Shown here in pieces: positions 5,830-7,163 of a stretch of DNA of 7,163 nucleotides. How positions within the stretch are numbered: the stretch's first letter is position 1; every line of letters starts with the position of its first letter. Location: contig QQUB01000030.1 in assembly GCA_008501835.1 (NCBI GenBank), forward strand, positions 1-7,163, read 5' to 3'. Origin of the DNA: Bacteroidota bacterium. Lineage in GTDB: Bacteria; Bacteroidota; Bacteroidia; Chitinophagales; Saprospiraceae. The notes under the pieces were generated by a model. That model was not told where the DNA came from and made no database searches. It worked only from the letters and a program-made list of their open reading frames with translations. The position numbers were made by a program, and so were the translations under genes.

Positions 5830-7071
5830 TTAAACATCTTTTTGATGTTCCTGAAATATTGTACCGATTAATTCATTGACCTTGTAGGGTTTTGGAATAT
5901 AATTATTCATGCCTGCCTCATAACAATTGTTGATCTCAGTGGCCAATAAACTTGCCGTCATAGCGATAATAGGTATGGGCTTTTTGATCTTGTTTTCAGC
6001 CTCTATGGACCTGATGCCCCTGGTAGCTTCAAATCCATTGACCTCCGGCATTTGCACATCCATTAAAATAATATCGTAGGTTTCACTTTTATATTTTTCA
6101 ATGGCTTCCTGCCCATTTTCAGCCACATCGATAGTAACCTCCTCAATGTAATATTCCAGGTCATCCCGGGCAATCATCTGATTGAATGGATTGTCTTCGG
6201 CCAGCAAAATTCTAATGCCTTTGAGTGACCCTAACATAGAATTCAATCTTTCCTCGGTCAATACTTCACTTCCTTTGGCTTCGGCCTTGGCTTTAACCAG
6301 CGGCAAACTTACAGAAAAGGTACTTCCCTTTCCTTGCTCACTATTCACCGATACACTTCCTTTCTGCAATTCTACCAATTGTCTTGTGATGTTCAATCCC
6401 AAACCTGTACCACCATAATATTTGTTGGTAGATTCAGTGGCTTGTTCAAATGCACCAAAAATATGCTCCTGTTTTTCTTCGGGTATGCCAATACCCGTAT
6501 CCTCAACCTTAAAAACAAGCGTGTCATCTGCTGTTTTAAGATTAATTGAAACGCTTCCTTTCTCCGTAAATTTTATAGCATTTCCCACCAGGTTTATCAG
6601 AATCTGGTTGAGTCTGGCGGGATCACCCATCACCAGTTGGGGGACATTATCATCAACTTTGGCACTCATCGTCAGTCCCTTTTCCTCTGCTTTGAACTTC
6701 AATATCTGCAGGACATTATCAATTACAGACCTTGGGTCCATCGGGGTACTTTCGATATCCAGTTTTCCGGCTTCTATTTTTGACAAGTCCAGCACATCAT
6801 TCAGGATCACCACGAGGTTGTCTGAACTTTTACTCATCGCATCCAGGTAAATGTCTTGTGATGATGGATGATCATTTCTTTTAAGGATGTTGACCATTCC
6901 TGAAATGGCATGCATGGGCGTCCGGATTTCATGACTCATGTTAGCGAGGAATTGCTCCTTATATTTTTCAGACTGCTCGACTTTTTTCTTTTGCTCTTCT
7001 ATGATCAACTTTTGCTCCCGGGTAACTTTGAGGCGATTAAAAATACCCCAGCCCAAAATCAGCGAAAGCAA
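5830..7071 (-). CDS. Hybrid histidine kinase, catalytic half of an interrupted gene
   Basis: This 413-residue frame holds a complete signalling core. A membrane helix (cut at its start, about 1-11) leads into a coiled coil (about 14-40), then the HisKA H-box NMSHEIRTP with phospho-acceptor H47. The ATPase domain has the N-box (N160, N164), the G1 box DTGIG (191-195) and the G2 box GGTGLG (220-225). A receiver domain (about 286-408) has the acidic pair E292-D293, phospho-acceptor D338, T372 and K394. It would autophosphorylate and pass phosphate to its own receiver; there is no output domain, so a downstream partner is expected. The position of 7071 is only a nominal TTG start. No ATG occurs before M45 in the H-box, and the helix really begins at about 7089, directly after an in-frame TGA at 7090-7092. 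The residues upstream continue the same gene, so this piece may not be expressed. Confidence 0.85.
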   Translation of the reverse strand: MLSLILGWGIFNRLKVTREQKLIIEEQKKKVEQSEKYKEQFLANMSHEIRTPMHAISGMVNILKRNDHPSSQDIYLDAMSKSSDNLVVILNDVLDLSKIEAGKLDIESTPMDPRSVIDNVLQILKFKAEEKGLTMSAKVDDNVPQLVMGDPARLNQILINLVGNAIKFTEKGSVSINLKTADDTLVFKVEDTGIGIPEEKQEHIFGAFEQATESTNKYYGGTGLGLNITRQLVELQKGSVSVNSEQGKGSTFSVSLPLVKAKAEAKGSEVLTEERLNSMLGSLKGIRILLAEDNPFNQMIARDDLEYYIEEVTIDVAENGQEAIEKYKSETYDIILMDVQMPEVNGFEATRGIRSIEAENKIKKPIPIIAMTASLLATEINNCYEAGMNNYIPKPYKVNELIGTIFQEHQKDV

Positions 7072-7092
7072 TAACCCAATTCCAATAGCTCA

Positions 7093-7163
7093 GGAAAGCT
7101 TTTGCTGGTTTTCTTTCTTTTGGGTTTCCATGGCCACCAGTTTTTCATTCTTCAGGTCATCCC
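7093..7163 (-). pseudogene. Upstream fragment of the interrupted histidine kinase (sensor-side coiled coil)
   Basis: In the same frame as the kinase core, the 23 codons from 7161 to 7093 encode a charged, coiled-coil-like stretch (LKNEKLVAMETQKKENQQ) ending in LS and then TGA. Directly after the TGA the frame continues as AIGIGLLLSLILGWGIF, a membrane helix, then NRLKVTREQK. A Glu/Lys/Gln-rich helix running straight into one membrane helix and then the kinase core is typical of TPR-sensor hybrid kinases of Bacteroidota, so the two pieces were probably once one gene. The rest of the sensor region lies beyond the right edge of the window. A nonsense mutation or a sequence error are both possible. 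Confidence 0.6.

Noticed and set aside
6422..6850. Plus-strand open frame of 142 codons rich in Ser, Leu and Ile
   Set aside because: It is antisense to the ATPase and HisKA domains of the kinase. Its composition is the expected mirror of that coding strand.
7090..7092. TGA read as tryptophan (alternative genetic code) to keep the kinase whole
   Set aside because: No gene in the window strictly needs TGA as stop (the alpha/beta hydrolase TGA is followed two codons later by TAA), so the idea is not excluded outright. However, about 2,100 codons in the other frames use only TGG for Trp and contain no internal TGA, which argues against recoding.

Overview
The window looks like chromosomal DNA from a member of the Bacteroidota. 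The reasons are a TAnnTTTG-type -7 promoter box, start codons without Shine-Dalgarno sequences, a lipoprotein sulfatase, a TPR-style hybrid histidine kinase layout, and intergenic palindromic repeats built on CGCAGA/TCTGCG. Saprospiria or Cytophagia would fit, but I cannot place it further. No mobile element, CRISPR array, tRNA or rRNA gene was seen. The longest stretch without a gene is just under 200 bases, and each such stretch is described.

Left part (1-3004, minus strand). A sulfatase lipoprotein runs off the left edge. Upstream of it, after a spacer filled by a structured repeat (852-972), lies a large exported serine beta-lactamase-like hydrolase with extra domains at both ends.

Middle (3005-4295). 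A divergent spacer carries a Bacteroidota promoter and an operator-like palindrome in front of a MarR-family regulator (3202-3651). Almost the same palindrome recurs between the regulator and the next gene, a DoxX-like four-helix membrane protein (3729-4115). This suggests a self-regulating MarR/DoxX unit with a readable operator. A second copy of the structured repeat (4151-4277) fills the convergent spacer after it.

Right part (4296-7163, minus strand). In transcription order these are a hybrid histidine kinase, a small two-helix membrane protein of unknown function 9 bases after it, and a membrane-anchored alpha/beta hydrolase of the proline iminopeptidase type. The kinase reading frame is broken by a TGA just before its transmembrane helix, separating the sensor side from the catalytic half.

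Most genes are ordinary members of large families. The points most worth a second look are the paired MarR operators, the two repeat copies with a conserved bulge and a compensatory base-pair change, and the interrupted kinase. I did not find evidence for a new multi-gene system.
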